This document shows positions 24,791-37,342 of a stretch of 64,000 bases of DNA, piece by piece (the first letter of the stretch is position 1; every line of letters starts with the position of its first letter). A model generated the notes under the pieces. That model was not told the origin of the DNA, made no database searches, and worked only from the letters and a program-made list of their open reading frames with translations. This DNA comes from Beaufortia kweichowensis (lineage: Eukaryota; Chordata; Actinopteri; Cypriniformes; Gastromyzontidae). The DNA is taken from assembly GCA_019155185.1 (NCBI GenBank), contig CM032818.1, positions 975,433 to 1,039,432 on the forward strand. Direction: 5' to 3'. The position numbers and the translations under genes were made by a program.

Positions 24791-26542
24791 CTGCAAAAAC
24801 ACACAAGTTTAAAACCTTTAGCTGTAACTACAATGACACACATTAAAGGTATATCACATATTTAGCAGACCCCCATAAGTAAACGTAAGTCTCAGGCAAA
24901 TTTGAAGTCACTTGCATTTAGTTTTATGTTTTATGTTCACTGGGCAATAATTATTTCTTTATGTTTCATTATATAATATATATTTGTTTATAATATTTTG
25001 CTTAGCAAGCAAATGATAAATGTCAGTGTACGCTTATAGCCTATACATTGACTGCATTGGGCTATATTTACAGTGTAAAAGTATACAATGTGGTTTAGTT
25101 TGCTAATGTCATTGAACTTAAATCAACAACATTGTTCAAACCAATTATTAATCTAGGTTAATGTTAAATTATACATATGCTATTGTTTGTTAAATCATGT
25201 TATTTTGTATAAATAACACTTGCAGTTCTGTATCTCACCAGCAGAGGTCACCATCGGGTCAATTTAGCGCAATTACCCACAAACACACCTGTTACTGTTT
25301 AGCTTCAGGTCTGAGCCTTTCTATCTTTAATTTGCAAAACCGTGAACTACATTTCATAGTTTGTTGTTCTTGATAACACTTTTGTTTGTGAATATCAGGA
25401 TATAAACACATGTACAGCTGAACGCAACATCACTGCGGGTCATTTTCATATATAACAGGTGTGTTTACTCCTTTCAATCATTGTTTAATCAAATGTTTCT
25501 TGTTTGTTTAAAAAAGTTTATATTTTATAAACGTGATTCAATCATAGACACGGTTGCTCGTTTGATATTGTTTTATATTGCCTGTGTATTAAAACATTAA
25601 ATGGGAGGATTAGCATTCAGTCGTTAAGATGTTTGATTTTCACTTTGTAAAAACTCTCTTCTTTGCAATGTGTGATTGACTGAAGTTTTTGGAGATATAA
25701 AAATTGGTCTTTTTTCACAATTAGATGATAATTTTAGTTATTTACAGTACATTGTTTTTTAGTCATTTTAGTCTCTTTACTGTAAATGTTCCTGCATGTT
25801 TACGTCAGCAGATGGCGCTCTTGAGTATTGCATGACGTCACAGGTAAATACATAATTTCAAATATAAAGTTTCTATTGATTTATTAGTTGAATAGTTTAA
25901 GAATAAATTGTTTTAGTGGTTGAAAGATTTATTAGAGTTTAAACCACTGAGAGCTGTTGTGTGGTTTGACTGTGTTTTATGAAAGCAGATCTTTGTTATT
26001 GATCTTTTTCATGTGGTTTGATTTCTACAGAGCAGGTGTGATGATGGTGTGTTTGGCAATTACAGTATAACACCTGGATAGGGTTATCACCTTCCTCTTT
26101 TATCTCAGTGACAGCTGCGGGACTGTACGGCACCATCTGGAGGTTAAAAATGTTCAGTTCAATTCAGTTTTATTTATGTACTGCCTTTCACAATTTTCAT
26201 TGTTGCAAAGCAGTTTTACATAAATTATAATAAAAAATAAACCATAACAACAACAATAATAATAATAAATAAAAATATATTATGTAGTATTATTTTAGAA
26301 GCCTTGGCAAAAGGACAGATGGTGTGGTTATAGTTATATGAACAGGGGATGAGGGTTTGATATTAATGCTGGTGAAGGACATGTGGCGTGTTATCAGCAG
26401 GGTTCAGTTTACACGCTCCACCTCCTCCACGTCGATGGGAAAGAAAGGTGTTCTCCAGTTTTTAAAGCAGCTGATGTGTGTTTTAGTGATTGTGTACACA
26501 TGATAAAGGCTCATAAATGTGTTGTCATACAGTAAATGTCAT

Positions 26543-26843
26543 GCACTTTTATCGAGTGTTAGGGTTCCATAAAGAACCTTGATCATCCTCAGAACTTGTG
26601 GAAGTGGTTCTTTTTAGTGGAAAAATGTTTCTTTAGACTATAAGAAGTTAAGGTGCTTTAAAAGACTTTAAAATGCCATAGAAGAACTGTTTTTGCTTCG
26701 TTTTTACCCATTCATAGTCGAACAAACCTTTTTTTCACTACAAAGAAATGTTCTTTAGATGTTTAAGGTTCTTTATGGAACTATTCTAAATAAAAATGGT
26801 TGTTCAATGGCATCACTCAAGAACGCTTTTACTTTTAAGAGTA
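26543..26843. repeat. hAT-type MITE copy or nested pair
   Basis: It shares ggttccataaagaacc and gaatggcatc-like words with the 18426 copy and ends acttttaagagta. It is longer than the other copies, so it may be two nested insertions. Confidence 0.5.
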
Positions 26844-27082
26844 TAGGATTCGGTTGTTTCTCACTTAGCTTGACATTGTGGTTTGTAGAATAAAGTCTAA
26901 AGGTTTCACAGGATGTGGTTTGGAAACGAGAAATGAAGGCCAGAAGCACAACAGACCTTAAGAGAAATGAGGTTATTAAAGACAGAGGGGTCATGACGGC
27001 AATACTTTACTGATGAATCAAGAGGAAATGAATTCTCTGCTGTTCAAATGAAGTTTAAAAAGATTTATATTTTAGATAGAGT

Positions 27083-27210
27083 CACGCTCTTAGAAATACA
27101 GGTTGTAACAATGCCATAAAAAAACACTTTTGGTTGTAGGGTTCCATAAAGAACCGAAGGTTATAAAGGTTAATAAAAGGTTCTTTGTAGTGAAAACAGA
27201 CTGACTATAA
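27083..27210. repeat. hAT-type MITE fragment
   Basis: It starts tcacgctcttagaaata and contains ttccataaagaacc. The right inverted end is not recognisable. Confidence 0.45.
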
Positions 27211-29221
27211 GTTGTTGAGACTGTTTAACCGACAGCTGGGAAATGAGCCCTTTAAAACAAAAGATCATTCACATGACTAACCGGGAAGCATCATGAAACT
27301 GTGGTGTTATGGCCTTCCTGGTTCCCTGTTAAAAAACAAAAAGAAAAGAGAGTTATGATATGTAAATGTATGTGTGTGCATGCGTGTTTGTGTGTGTTGG
27401 TATCAGCCATTAAAAAACGTCTCGGTCAGCAGCTACTATAAACTATATATTTATAAAATGTTTGTCAATTACTGTGTGTTACTCAGAACCTCATGCTCTG
27501 CCAATGCACCATCTGTTCATTTATTACATCGCCACATATGAAAATATCATTCAAAATGAATGATGAGTTTATCGTGAAACCATTCAATACCTTTGTGCTG
27601 GAAGGTCTTTGTGCACCTTGACATATTTTGTGAGAGACTTTAGGGGGTCTGTTTTTTTTTGGTCATTCTGGTATCTAGCACACGGTGGTCTTGTTGTTTT
27701 AGGTGAAAGCAGCAGCAGGTGGATAGATACCGGATATATGGTGTCTGTGGGTTTTAGCATGTAAACAGGGTCTTTTCTCACAAGCTTATGTGAACCTCCT
27801 GACCTCAATACATCGCTGGAAACAATTGTTGTGAGAATGCTTCACAGAAGTGTTTGATACACGATTATTTACTTTTTAATGGGTTTATTGATGCATTTCA
27901 ACCAGGGCTGTTTGTAGGGGTGATATTTCAGGAGCGAACAGGATCTTTATCCTCATGCAGAATTAATAGATTGACCTTCTCATTGAGTCTTAAAACAAAG
28001 ATAAAAGCTGCTTGTCAGAGACAAAGAGGTTTTTTGTGCTTTATACAGAAGAAGTTTTGATGATGAGTCTGCTGTAATCAGAAATGCAGAAGTGGTTTCA
28101 TTACAGTCTCACGAAACTTGTCTGTGGCTTTGAATTCCCATAACTGTGAATGTTGAGTGAAGTGAACCATTGTGTAAAAATACAATGACTTTTGCCTCCA
28201 GGTTTTGGATGTTTAATACTTTTCAGAGAAGATTCACAAGAAAGCTGGTTCTTCAGCAAAGCTTACTGAGAGAGAAAAATAATACAGCTTAACATTTGGC
28301 TTGGCGTCTTTAAAATACATTTAACTGATAACAGATTAAAAGCACAAAACTTTTTATCTCGTGGTCCAAACAGGGACAGATTCTTTAGTCAATAAGACGA
28401 GGGAAATTTCATGCAGGAAGTCCCACCTAAAAATAACACGTTACCACAGAAATACTGACCGTCCAAAATTTATTTCCATTATATCCATTATAACCAGACA
28501 AATATTTACAATGATAAACAGATCAGTCTAATTGATGAACATCCTTTTGTCAGGATCAAATTCAATATTTGATAAAGGCATTTGGAAATGTTTATGTAAG
28601 TGCCTGTATGAAATTTTATATGGGTGGAAAAATGTGGTTTGCCTCTCAATTATATCAAAACATTTGCATTTATTCAGAAGAACATGAACAAAATGTTTAC
28701 CTGTTTAACTTTATTTCTAAATATTAACTAAAGTTAACTTACCTTAAAGGATCGTAGTTAATAATTTATTGACAGGTGAATTTGAGATTGAAGCAATGGA
28801 AGATGAGATGCCGATGTACTGTTTTATCTGACACATCTGTGGAGAAAAAACACAAGAAAGCTCAGATGTAAACAACAGGCATACTGTAAAACAATATACA
28901 GTTAAAGCAGAGAGACTGAGGATTGATTTAGAAAATATAAATAAACGTGTAGACCAGCAGTACTGATGATCTGAATCCTATTTCTCTTGGTTAGAATGAA
29001 GGAGGAGTTAAACTACATGACACAGACAAAGAGATCATAACAACTAATCGAAGTCTTCTCAATGTAGTCTAATCTTCTCTTTCTCTATAGCTCAAAACTA
29101 ACACATTTTTTTCTCAGTTGGATGTATTTTGTGGGTGAAAATATGAAGCAGTATTTATTAAAACTGTGGAGTATCTGACTATCAGTGTTTAACCATCGAC
29201 TTACTTTTTACTTTTTGTGCT

Positions 29222-31285
29222 ATGTTGAGTTATATTTGGAAGATCTTACAGTGTTTTTTCTGCTTGTATTTCTTGCTTACGAACGGTAAGTGATTCATTT
29301 TCTTTCATGAAATATAAGGATTTTATTTTTAAGATGTTATTTGGGTTGGTTAAATAAAAACTTTGTTAATTAAACTTTAAGTGCAATGTAAACTTGTTTA
29401 GCTGGTCTGCTCGGATCTTCATACTCACTAAGATCCTGTTTAATCTATAACAGGTTTTTATTAATTTAATGTATGTGTTTTGTGTTTCAGGTGTGTTTGG
29501 TGTTGATGAAGTGAAGTCAGTGATGGAGGGAGATTCTGTTACTCTAAACACTGATCTTACTGACATACTGAGAGATGATTTAATACTGTGGCAGTTTGGA
29601 CCTAACAGTACTCGAATAGCTCAAATCATTAAAGAGGCTAATTTGAAATCTCTGTATGATGTTGATGATGGGAGATTCAGAGACAGACTGAAGTTGGACA
29701 ATCAGACTGGATCTCTCACCATCACAAACATCAGAAACACAAACTCTGGACTTTATAAACTACAGATCATCAGAAACAGAGGAACTTCAGACAAGAGATT
29801 CAATGTTACTGTATATGGTGAGTGAATTATGTATTAATTAATTCATTGATTTTCCTTTTTTCAGTTAATAATTTACATGAAGGAAGTATGAGTGCCAAAA
29901 GTAGTAATGTAAGGGAACTGCTTTATTACTTAAAGTTCCAAGGTACATTATTCAGTGTATTCAATTATACACAAGGTAAATGTAATATAAATAAATTAAA
30001 TTAATAAGATATGAAATCTATTTACAAGTAATTAAACATACATTTTTTTCTCACGAAGGGGATGTATTTGTTACAAATGAGGTAGTAAATGTTTCAAATC
30101 AGTATTTCATTTTTAACAATTTAGTCATGTGGCAAGCGGCCTCTGCTTTACATTAGGTACTAAACACAAACAAAGAGATATTTAATAACAATTCTGTCTA
30201 AATATTATAAATTATTATTTTATAATAAATATTATAAATATTAATAATATATATTTTTATGCAATATTTCCAGCTCGTCTGCCTGTTCCTGTCATCATCA
30301 GAGACTCTTCACAATGTTCATCATCATCATCATCATCAATCTCATCATGTGTGTTGTTGTGTTCAGTGATGAATGTGTCACATGTGACTCTCTCCTGGTA
30401 TAAAGGAAACAGTTTATTGTCCAACATCAGTGTGTCTGATCTCAACATCAGACTCTCTCTATCTCTGGAGGTGGAATATCAGGATACAAACACATACAGC
30501 TGTGTGATCAACAATCCCATCACAAACCACACACAACATCTCAACATCACTCATGTCTGTCACACGTGTTCAGGTATGATAGTGTGTGATGAAAGTCATA
30601 CAGTAAGGGATTGAAGTTGTAATAAAGACTATTTTAATGAATGTTTTATCTTTGTGCATTACAGAACACAGTTCATATATCGCGCTGATTGTTATTATTG
30701 GGCTGCTGGTCACACTTGTAATTGCAGGTGTGTGTTGCTATCACTACAGAAAACGTCGAAAACCAGCAACAGCAGGCAAGTATTTACATGCCAAAACATG
30801 AACTCAAGTGACAAAATATTGTTTTTAAATGTGATTATTATTATTTCAACAGCTTTTCTTGAGGAGAAAAACATTCATTATGCAGAGCCAATCTGTGCAC
30901 GAGGTTATGATATGGTAAGACACTGTAAAGCTGCTGTTCTTCTGTGTTTTACATACTTGATCTAAGATAAATATTAGTCTGTCTGTTAGTTTTAACACAT
31001 ACCCGGACATGCTGTACAGTTTTTTTGCCAAGGGTTGTCTTGAATGATTGATTAGATGCAAATCATGTTAAACGTCTGCGAAATACCTGAATGTAAATTT
31101 TAACTGTAGGCTACCAATAAATCTAATTTAAGAGAATTTAAGCTCTGTTTTATACAGTTCTTACTAACTGTAATATGTGGATATGACTTATATGTTAACG
31201 TAACACCGGTGATTTATTTTATTTCTGTTTTTAACAGGATATTATTGAAGCAGATCACACAGAGTACTCAACTGTAAAGACATAA
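29222..31285 (+). CDS. Receptor H: SLAM/CD2-family-like with ITSM
   Basis: Exons: signal 29222-29285 (MLSYIWKILQCFFCLYFLL then TNG), V-like 29491-29817, C2 30274-30573, transmembrane 30665-30775, tail-1 30853-30914, tail-2 31238-31285. The V domain is the same long WQFGPNSTRIAQI type as C, with KSLYDVDDGRF. Transmembrane and tail instead match the D class: GC donor after the membrane exon (gcag then gcaagt), tail-1 with NIHYAEPICARG, tail-2 reading DIIEADHTEYSTVKT. TEYSTV is a perfect TxYxxV (ITSM), so SAP-family or SHP binding is expected by analogy. Tail-1 ends in phase 0, as in D. AATAAA at 31290-31295, only five bases after the stop, would give a very short 3' UTR. A C-type terminal exon lies 2.1 kb downstream (33387). 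Confidence 0.84.
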
Positions 31286-33386
31286 GTACAATAAATGTGT
31301 TTTTTTTTACATAACTTTGGTTGCTAGTTATTTGAACAGAATATCACAGTCTGTCACCACTGTTAATATTTTGCTAAACAGAAATATTTTTGTATTATAT
31401 TTTTATTTTGGTGTAATGTTTTAATAGAGCAAAAGATAGACATACATATAGAAGAACAAAGAAGAACATTCTAGCATTGCGTGCAACAAAAACTTTCGTG
31501 ATCATATCTAGTCGCTTTGAATAAACCATCTGCTACGCCATTAAATGTAAATATCATGGTCATACGTCTGTGTCCCTGCATTGACCTTATGTAGATGCGA
31601 TTCACTCGGGAGATGTTTTTATTCAAAGTGACTCACAGTTGATCAAATACATTTTTATATCAGTACGTGGGGTTTGAATCTGTTTTTTCTATCACTAATG
31701 TAACCGGTTGAACTGCAAAACATAAGCCAACCCCAGATAAGGTTTATTTGTGGTACCTATTGAAAATCATTCTTTAACAACTGTAATTTGGGAGTTTTTG
31801 CCGTTAGTAATCTTTCTTGTAGGACTTGTTTCCACAAGTTTAGTGGCTTATGAATTTACAGTGATCATTTCTTAGTGATCTCCTGCTAACCCATGATTAA
31901 TCTTTAAAAGATTATAATATAAGGTTTTATTCCTAAAAAAAGTATTGTTTTAATTTTTTTTTTACCAATGTTTTGTCATTTACGTACAAATCGGACATAT
32001 GTTTTATTTGTTTTATTGATTTGGTGGTCTTTGGGGCACTTATAATGTCTTCAGCATGCCTTTAAGCATCTTTTTAGTGGGAACTACAATAACAATAGTT
32101 CTACTTTTTAAAGGTCACTGTTATATAAAGTGAGTCTGAAATACACCTTAATACAGTGAGTTCACTATATTGGGATATTACTAATTAAATTATATCCTTT
32201 ACCATATCGATTAAAGTAATGACAGTTGCAGTATAGGTGCAGCTTTTAATATAAAGGAACTGTTGTTTAGAAAAACTAAAGATCTCAATATGAGCTTTAT
32301 AAAAGCCAATTAAAATTCCAATGTGTGGTGTGTCTACCACTGTAGTTATTTTTAATAGGCACAAAATAGCTAAACTTTCTTGTTGTCGAGATTCATCTGC
32401 ACAGATCGTGACCTCATGTGCAGTAATATCGTTGATTCTACCTGTAAAACTCATCATCATCATCATCATCCTAAACCTCATGCACATCTGCTCTTCTGCA
32501 CTCTACAGTCCAGTAAGATGTATTACAGTGTCGTTTTACACTTTAATACTGAATACTATATAGTAGCTGCTAGATGACATATTAGAACCATTTTTGGCTC
32601 TATGGATCTTTAACATTCGCAGAACCCTCTGTTTCACAGAAGTTCTTTGTAGTGTTAATGGTTCTTATGTCTATAATAGGTAAGAAATGTTTTTTAAAGA
32701 TCCTTTGAATGACTCTCTTGGTAACAAAAAATAGAGTAGCATCTCTACTTTTAATAGTGATATGCATCTGATGTTTTCCTCCATAGTCTTTGTTTCTGAG
32801 ATGATGTTTGAATGACATCTTATAAGTTTAATTTGTAAATATTACTGAACTAACAATTAACAGCAATCTTTTCTTTAGCTGGGTTAATGCTAATTTATTA
32901 CTAATTATTAATTATAATTTTTATTTGTAACGTCATTAATATGTGTAGTACCGCTGTCTCCACTAGATGTCAGTATAGTTAGTTTACTCACATATGGAAC
33001 AACTTTATCATAATTTAAATTGTAAATAGTTTAAATATAATTTGTGAATGAAATGAAATTTATTTGAGGAGTTTAAGAATATAACTATTAGGAGTATCAC
33101 AGTCACCACATATAGGCCTATGACTAAATGGTAGCATTTACAATTATATATATTGAACATGATACTATTTTTACTATGTTGTCTAATTAAAACAAATAAG
33201 TGCCTTAGAGATGGACAAATACTCTTTGATCCAGCTCCTTGTGTTTAATAGTGAAGCAAATTCACCGTAAACTTAAAGTAAAAGTAAACTTTTATTATGT
33301 AATTATTAATGCTATAACTATTTAACTAGGTTAAGCTTGTTTTCAATTGTTTATAATGTTTTGTGCTCATCTTTTTGCTCCCCTAG
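31286..33386. other. Intergenic H to orphan exon
   Basis: No supported gene. Near 31,500-31,660 there are opposed copies of a tttgaataaa-ccatctgc / agatg-ttttattcaaagtgac theme, a common fish MITE pattern. A MITE lies at 32,581-32,760. Confidence 0.45.
32581..32760. repeat. hAT-type MITE, degraded
   Basis: It contains attagaaccatttttggctc, ggatcttt, cagaaccct and agttctttgtagtg in the same order as other copies, ending ctacttttaatagtg. Ends are mutated. Confidence 0.5.
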
Positions 33387-33475
33387 ACCATATCCACTGT
33401 TTCATTTCAATTGGCGGATCAACTGTTATCCGATTGGTCAGCTCTGCTGTGATGGGCGTGGCTTCTGTAGCTTAA
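33387..33475 (+). other. Orphan short-tail transmembrane exon (class of receptor C)
   Basis: After a pyrimidine-rich acceptor (ctcccctag) a phase-1 frame runs to TAA with IRLVSSAVMGVASVA, matching the terminal exon of C (TRLVISAVVGVATLT) in sequence and phase. No Ig exon lies between it and H upstream or G downstream. It may be a relic of a lost receptor, or an alternative last exon of H: H's C2 donor at 30573 is also phase 1. Confidence 0.6.
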
Positions 33476-34772
33476 CTAATGATCATATCCAAGCCAGACA
33501 CTTGAACTTAACAGGTAAAGGGGGTGATTACCAGCAAGTTTAGGGCAAAAGATCATCAATACATTTACATATGAGATGCTACACAGAGACAAACAGAAAC
33601 CAAATAGTTTTGAGTTGGCAGATTATTATAAGTCACTATATGAGTCATTAAAAGAAATTCATAAAATGTCAGACTGGTAATTAAAATACATTACATCAAC
33701 AACTTCTAAATCAGACAGACACCTGTATAATATAATAAAACGAAGTATGGACTATACTAGAGAAATCTCAAACCATTTAAAGATCTAATGTTTTGCACAA
33801 CTAAATATCAAGAATCATATCTGTGATATCAGTCTGATCAGTTGCATGATGTGATGATGTGCTCTGGTCAGACTGCTGGTGTAGAGCACTAGTTAGGGGC
33901 CTAAATAATCTGCAAGATAAGACGCTTGCTGTACTTTCTCAGGCCTTGCTAAAATGTCAATCATACTTATCTTTGTACTGCTTTTTTTTTGCATTCTCTA
34001 ATTACTAGATACAAAAGTTGGTTGTGTTTGCAACGTTTTTTCCCGCTTGAAGGTCTTTTTTGTGGTGTAATTGTATATATAAAGCAGATGTCGCTGGGAA
34101 ATAACCCACTCCCACCTACACCTTCTCTTTGTTTAGTTTGCAGATGTCGTCCAGGTGAACCTTTGTTGTATTTTCCCAGAGGTAGTGATGTAAAATTAAT
34201 TAAATGGTCTGTTAACTCATCGTGCCAGGCAACAGCCTTCAACCATATGATAGTTGCTACGTGACCAAGGATTGTAAACATTAAATGATGCTTGTCATGT
34301 GGAATTACTGTATATACAACAGAGCAACATAAGGGTTTATGATAAGGGCAGGTGGTGGTGGTGGGGGTGTAATAAGATGAATAATTTTTTTACCCGCATG
34401 TCATTTCACACCTGTATGAATTACTTTCTTCTGAACATTGGGAACCAGACAACACTGACCCCCATTGACTTCCATTGTATGAACACAAAACCACTGACAT
34501 ATTTCTCTGTTTTGTGTTCTGCAGAAGAATGAGTCATTCTGAGGCTTAAAAAAATAATGACAGAATTGTAATATTTCTGTGAGCTATTCCTTTAATCATG
34601 CATTTAATATGATAATAACCAGTTTAATGTTAGACATATGAAATATGAAAATATGATGAAATATAATCAAATAACAGATGCAAATGTTCTTGTTGGAGAA
34701 CCCTCTGGCTCGCCTCTAATGATGGGAAAACATCTGCCAAAAAAATCATTTCTTTGTATATGGTCTCACCAT

Positions 34773-34921
34773 GCACTCTTAAAATAAAAGTGCTGGAAAG
34801 GGTTCTTCACGGCGATGCCATAAGGGACAGTTTTGGTTCCAGAAAGAGACTTTCAGTTAACAAAAAGGTTCTGTGGATGTTTGAGGAACCATACGGTCCA
34901 ACACAGATCTTTTAAGAGTGC
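34773..34921. repeat. hAT-type MITE with good inverted ends
   Basis: The left end reads gcactcttaaaataaaag, the right end atcttttaagagtgc, with mirrored flanks. It contains gggttcttcac, gccataaggg and ggttctgtgg, the family words. It is the best-preserved copy in the window. Confidence 0.65.
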
Positions 34922-35928
34922 ATGTGGTTAGAGCGAAACTGTAACGATCATGTTTCTGTTTGTGCATTGAACAAAACTTTTTTTCAAACCCACAGGTGGA
35001 ACGGAGATGTTTGATGCACTATCACACAGAACTAGCTCGGTTCCAGACTCATACAGAGGCGTGTTGTGGTCTTCATTATATAGGTCAGTACAGGGCAATC
35101 GAGCACGTAGACCAATGTATAAGCGCGTGTCTATTATTGGACATGGGTGATAGGTGTGCAGGTATCCGGTGAAACACTGTGTGCAGCTTGTGGGTTACCA
35201 GTTTCTTGTATTTACAGAGTCGGCATGAAACCTCAGTATAGTTTTTGCCAGGAAGTATAAACCGTGCACTTTTGAGTCCATCTTAAGCAACAACAATTCA
35301 TTTTACTTTACATATTAACATGTTTAGCAGGTGTTTTATGCACTTTTATGAGATAAAAAGAAATCCTTGGGAATTTATTACTTGCATAACTGTGATGCCT
35401 GAATTATTTAATATGACACATTTTCCACAATATTTATATAATAAAAGTGGTCACTATTTAAAAGGAAAGGCTTCGTTAAAAAGTAAAGTTTTCATTTTAA
35501 TGAAATGAACTGTTGATGTTGGACAACAAGAAGTGAAAAAGTACGATATGAACTCCCTACAGTCTAAAAAGAGATGGTTGTATTATAAGGCAACACTGAA
35601 CTAAGTGTATTAAAAGAAACAAGACTTTTTTCAAGTACAGCATCTTAATTCAGTCTTGAACACAAGGAGTGAACTGACATAAACAGGATACAATAAACAA
35701 ATACTGTAATGTGTTCCTGGACATTTGACGTACAGTACAGATATTTAGCCAGCCGGAGGATAGGGACTTTTTCAGATATCAATGGCGTTCTTCATGGAAA
35801 CAGAGATGTCTTATGGGCACAGTTCACAATAGATGATTCTTACCGTTTGTAAAGAAATCAGTGTTATGCCACAGGACTATCCTACATTCACCAAGTGTTA
35901 AATTACATATCCAGATATGTAATAGCAG

Positions 35929-36070
35929 AACCATTTTTGGCTGGGACGGTTCCGTCTTTCAAGGGTTCTTTGTGGTGGATAAACGTTCTTTAGACTACTT
36001 ACAAAAATAAGAAGAGATGGTTATTGTGAGAACCTTTGAGCGAATGGTTATTTGGGGAACTAAACGTCAC
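35929..36070. repeat. hAT-type MITE fragment
   Basis: It shares gaaccatttttggct, ggttctttgtggtgg and gttctttagactac with the copy at 32,581. The terminal CACTCTT words are not visible. Confidence 0.45.
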
Positions 36071-37342
36071 TGTGAAGAAATTAAATTATAAATTCAGATT
36101 TCACAAATGTGTGGTTACAAGAAACCGCGTTTATCCATTACTGTTCGGTGTAACTACAATGTGAGTGTTAAAATGAGCTTTCTTTGTTGTACAGGAAATA
36201 GTGGCGAATACCAGAACCCAAAGTGTAAAATCACTAGAAAGTGTGAATTCTGAAGTGGGTTTTAAAGAACATATTATGTTCACACTACTTGTAATACTTG
36301 GTTCTTCTGTTTAAAATAACAATATTAACTACAATAAAAAAGTGTTATATACAAAGAGAATCTGTTTCTTGTCTTATTAATGAAATTATCTGTTTTCTGT
36401 TCAAAAGATAGAGGAAGATTTATGTAATGTGCACTTGCATACGATCTAAGATCTAAGATATGATGTAAACATTCACTTCTTCATTGTTTATCAGCTATAG
36501 AGCTGCACCGTAAAGACTTTGGTTTAGTTTCTTTGCAGACAGACACATGACAGGAAGGAGAAGAAGAGGCCAGACCACAAAGTTTAGCTAACTGTATGAA
36601 TCAAATACTGCAGGAGAAAACTATATAGATCAGAAAATAATCATGCTATAATCTGCACTAAAACACTGTCAACACTGTAACACAAGAAACATTAATATTT
36701 TATTTACAAATATCTAAATACATGCGTGCATACATACAATAGTTATATTCTGCTATATTGAATATAAGTGACATGACTTTATTCAGTTTTACTCATTACT
36801 GGATCAAGACAAGACGGCATTTCTTCATTATTTTCTTAAAACTTCAGTTTTTAGTAGCCTAATTGTGACGTCATGTTGACGTCATATGGGAGGGGTCTGT
36901 AACTGTACAGCAGGGCGTCTAACGGGATAAGCAAAAATCAGCTCAAGATGCGCGTTTTGTGTGTTTTTATTGTTTTTCTCTGCAGAACAAGAATCTTTTT
37001 ATATTTATCCGGACAGATCGCTGCATTTTAATCATTCATCTGTGGAAATGCCTTAAAGTCTGTGATTTAACCGGATTACGTGAGCCGTTTGTTTTTCTTT
37101 GTGTTGATTGGGACATGATACATGATACATGTTACACCCTTAAACCAGCTTTCGTTTTGTCAACTTGTGGATGTTTCCCGATGTCTTTACCTTTAGCCTG
37201 TGAGACTCTTATGGATGTGAAAATGACATTTCGGGACAAAAATGGTCGTGTATGTCACATTCTGGGTGTGATTCACTAATCCAACTTACTTTAAACATAA
37301 TATGGAGTTTTATGATAAGAAAGTTTTGGAGAAAATTGGATC

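Larger units (their letters stand above)
24795..29221. other. Intergenic F-H
   Basis: No supported gene. It contains a block (25,790-26,150) paralogous to 18,897-19,290, a cyprinid-type interspersed repeat with the caattttcattgttgcaaag word at about 26,160-26,235, and MITEs at 26,543 and 27,083. The short frames at 26,773, 27,584 and 27,854 show no family resemblance. The last 200 bases should hold the promoter of H, but no clear element was recognised. Confidence 0.5.
33476..36886. other. Intergenic region before receptor G
   Basis: No supported gene. About 34,990-35,170 is paralogous to 10,600-10,760. MITEs lie at 34,773 and 35,929. The short frames at 33,967-34,281, 34,960-35,172 and 35,320-35,508 have no recognisable domain or splice support. 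Confidence 0.45.
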
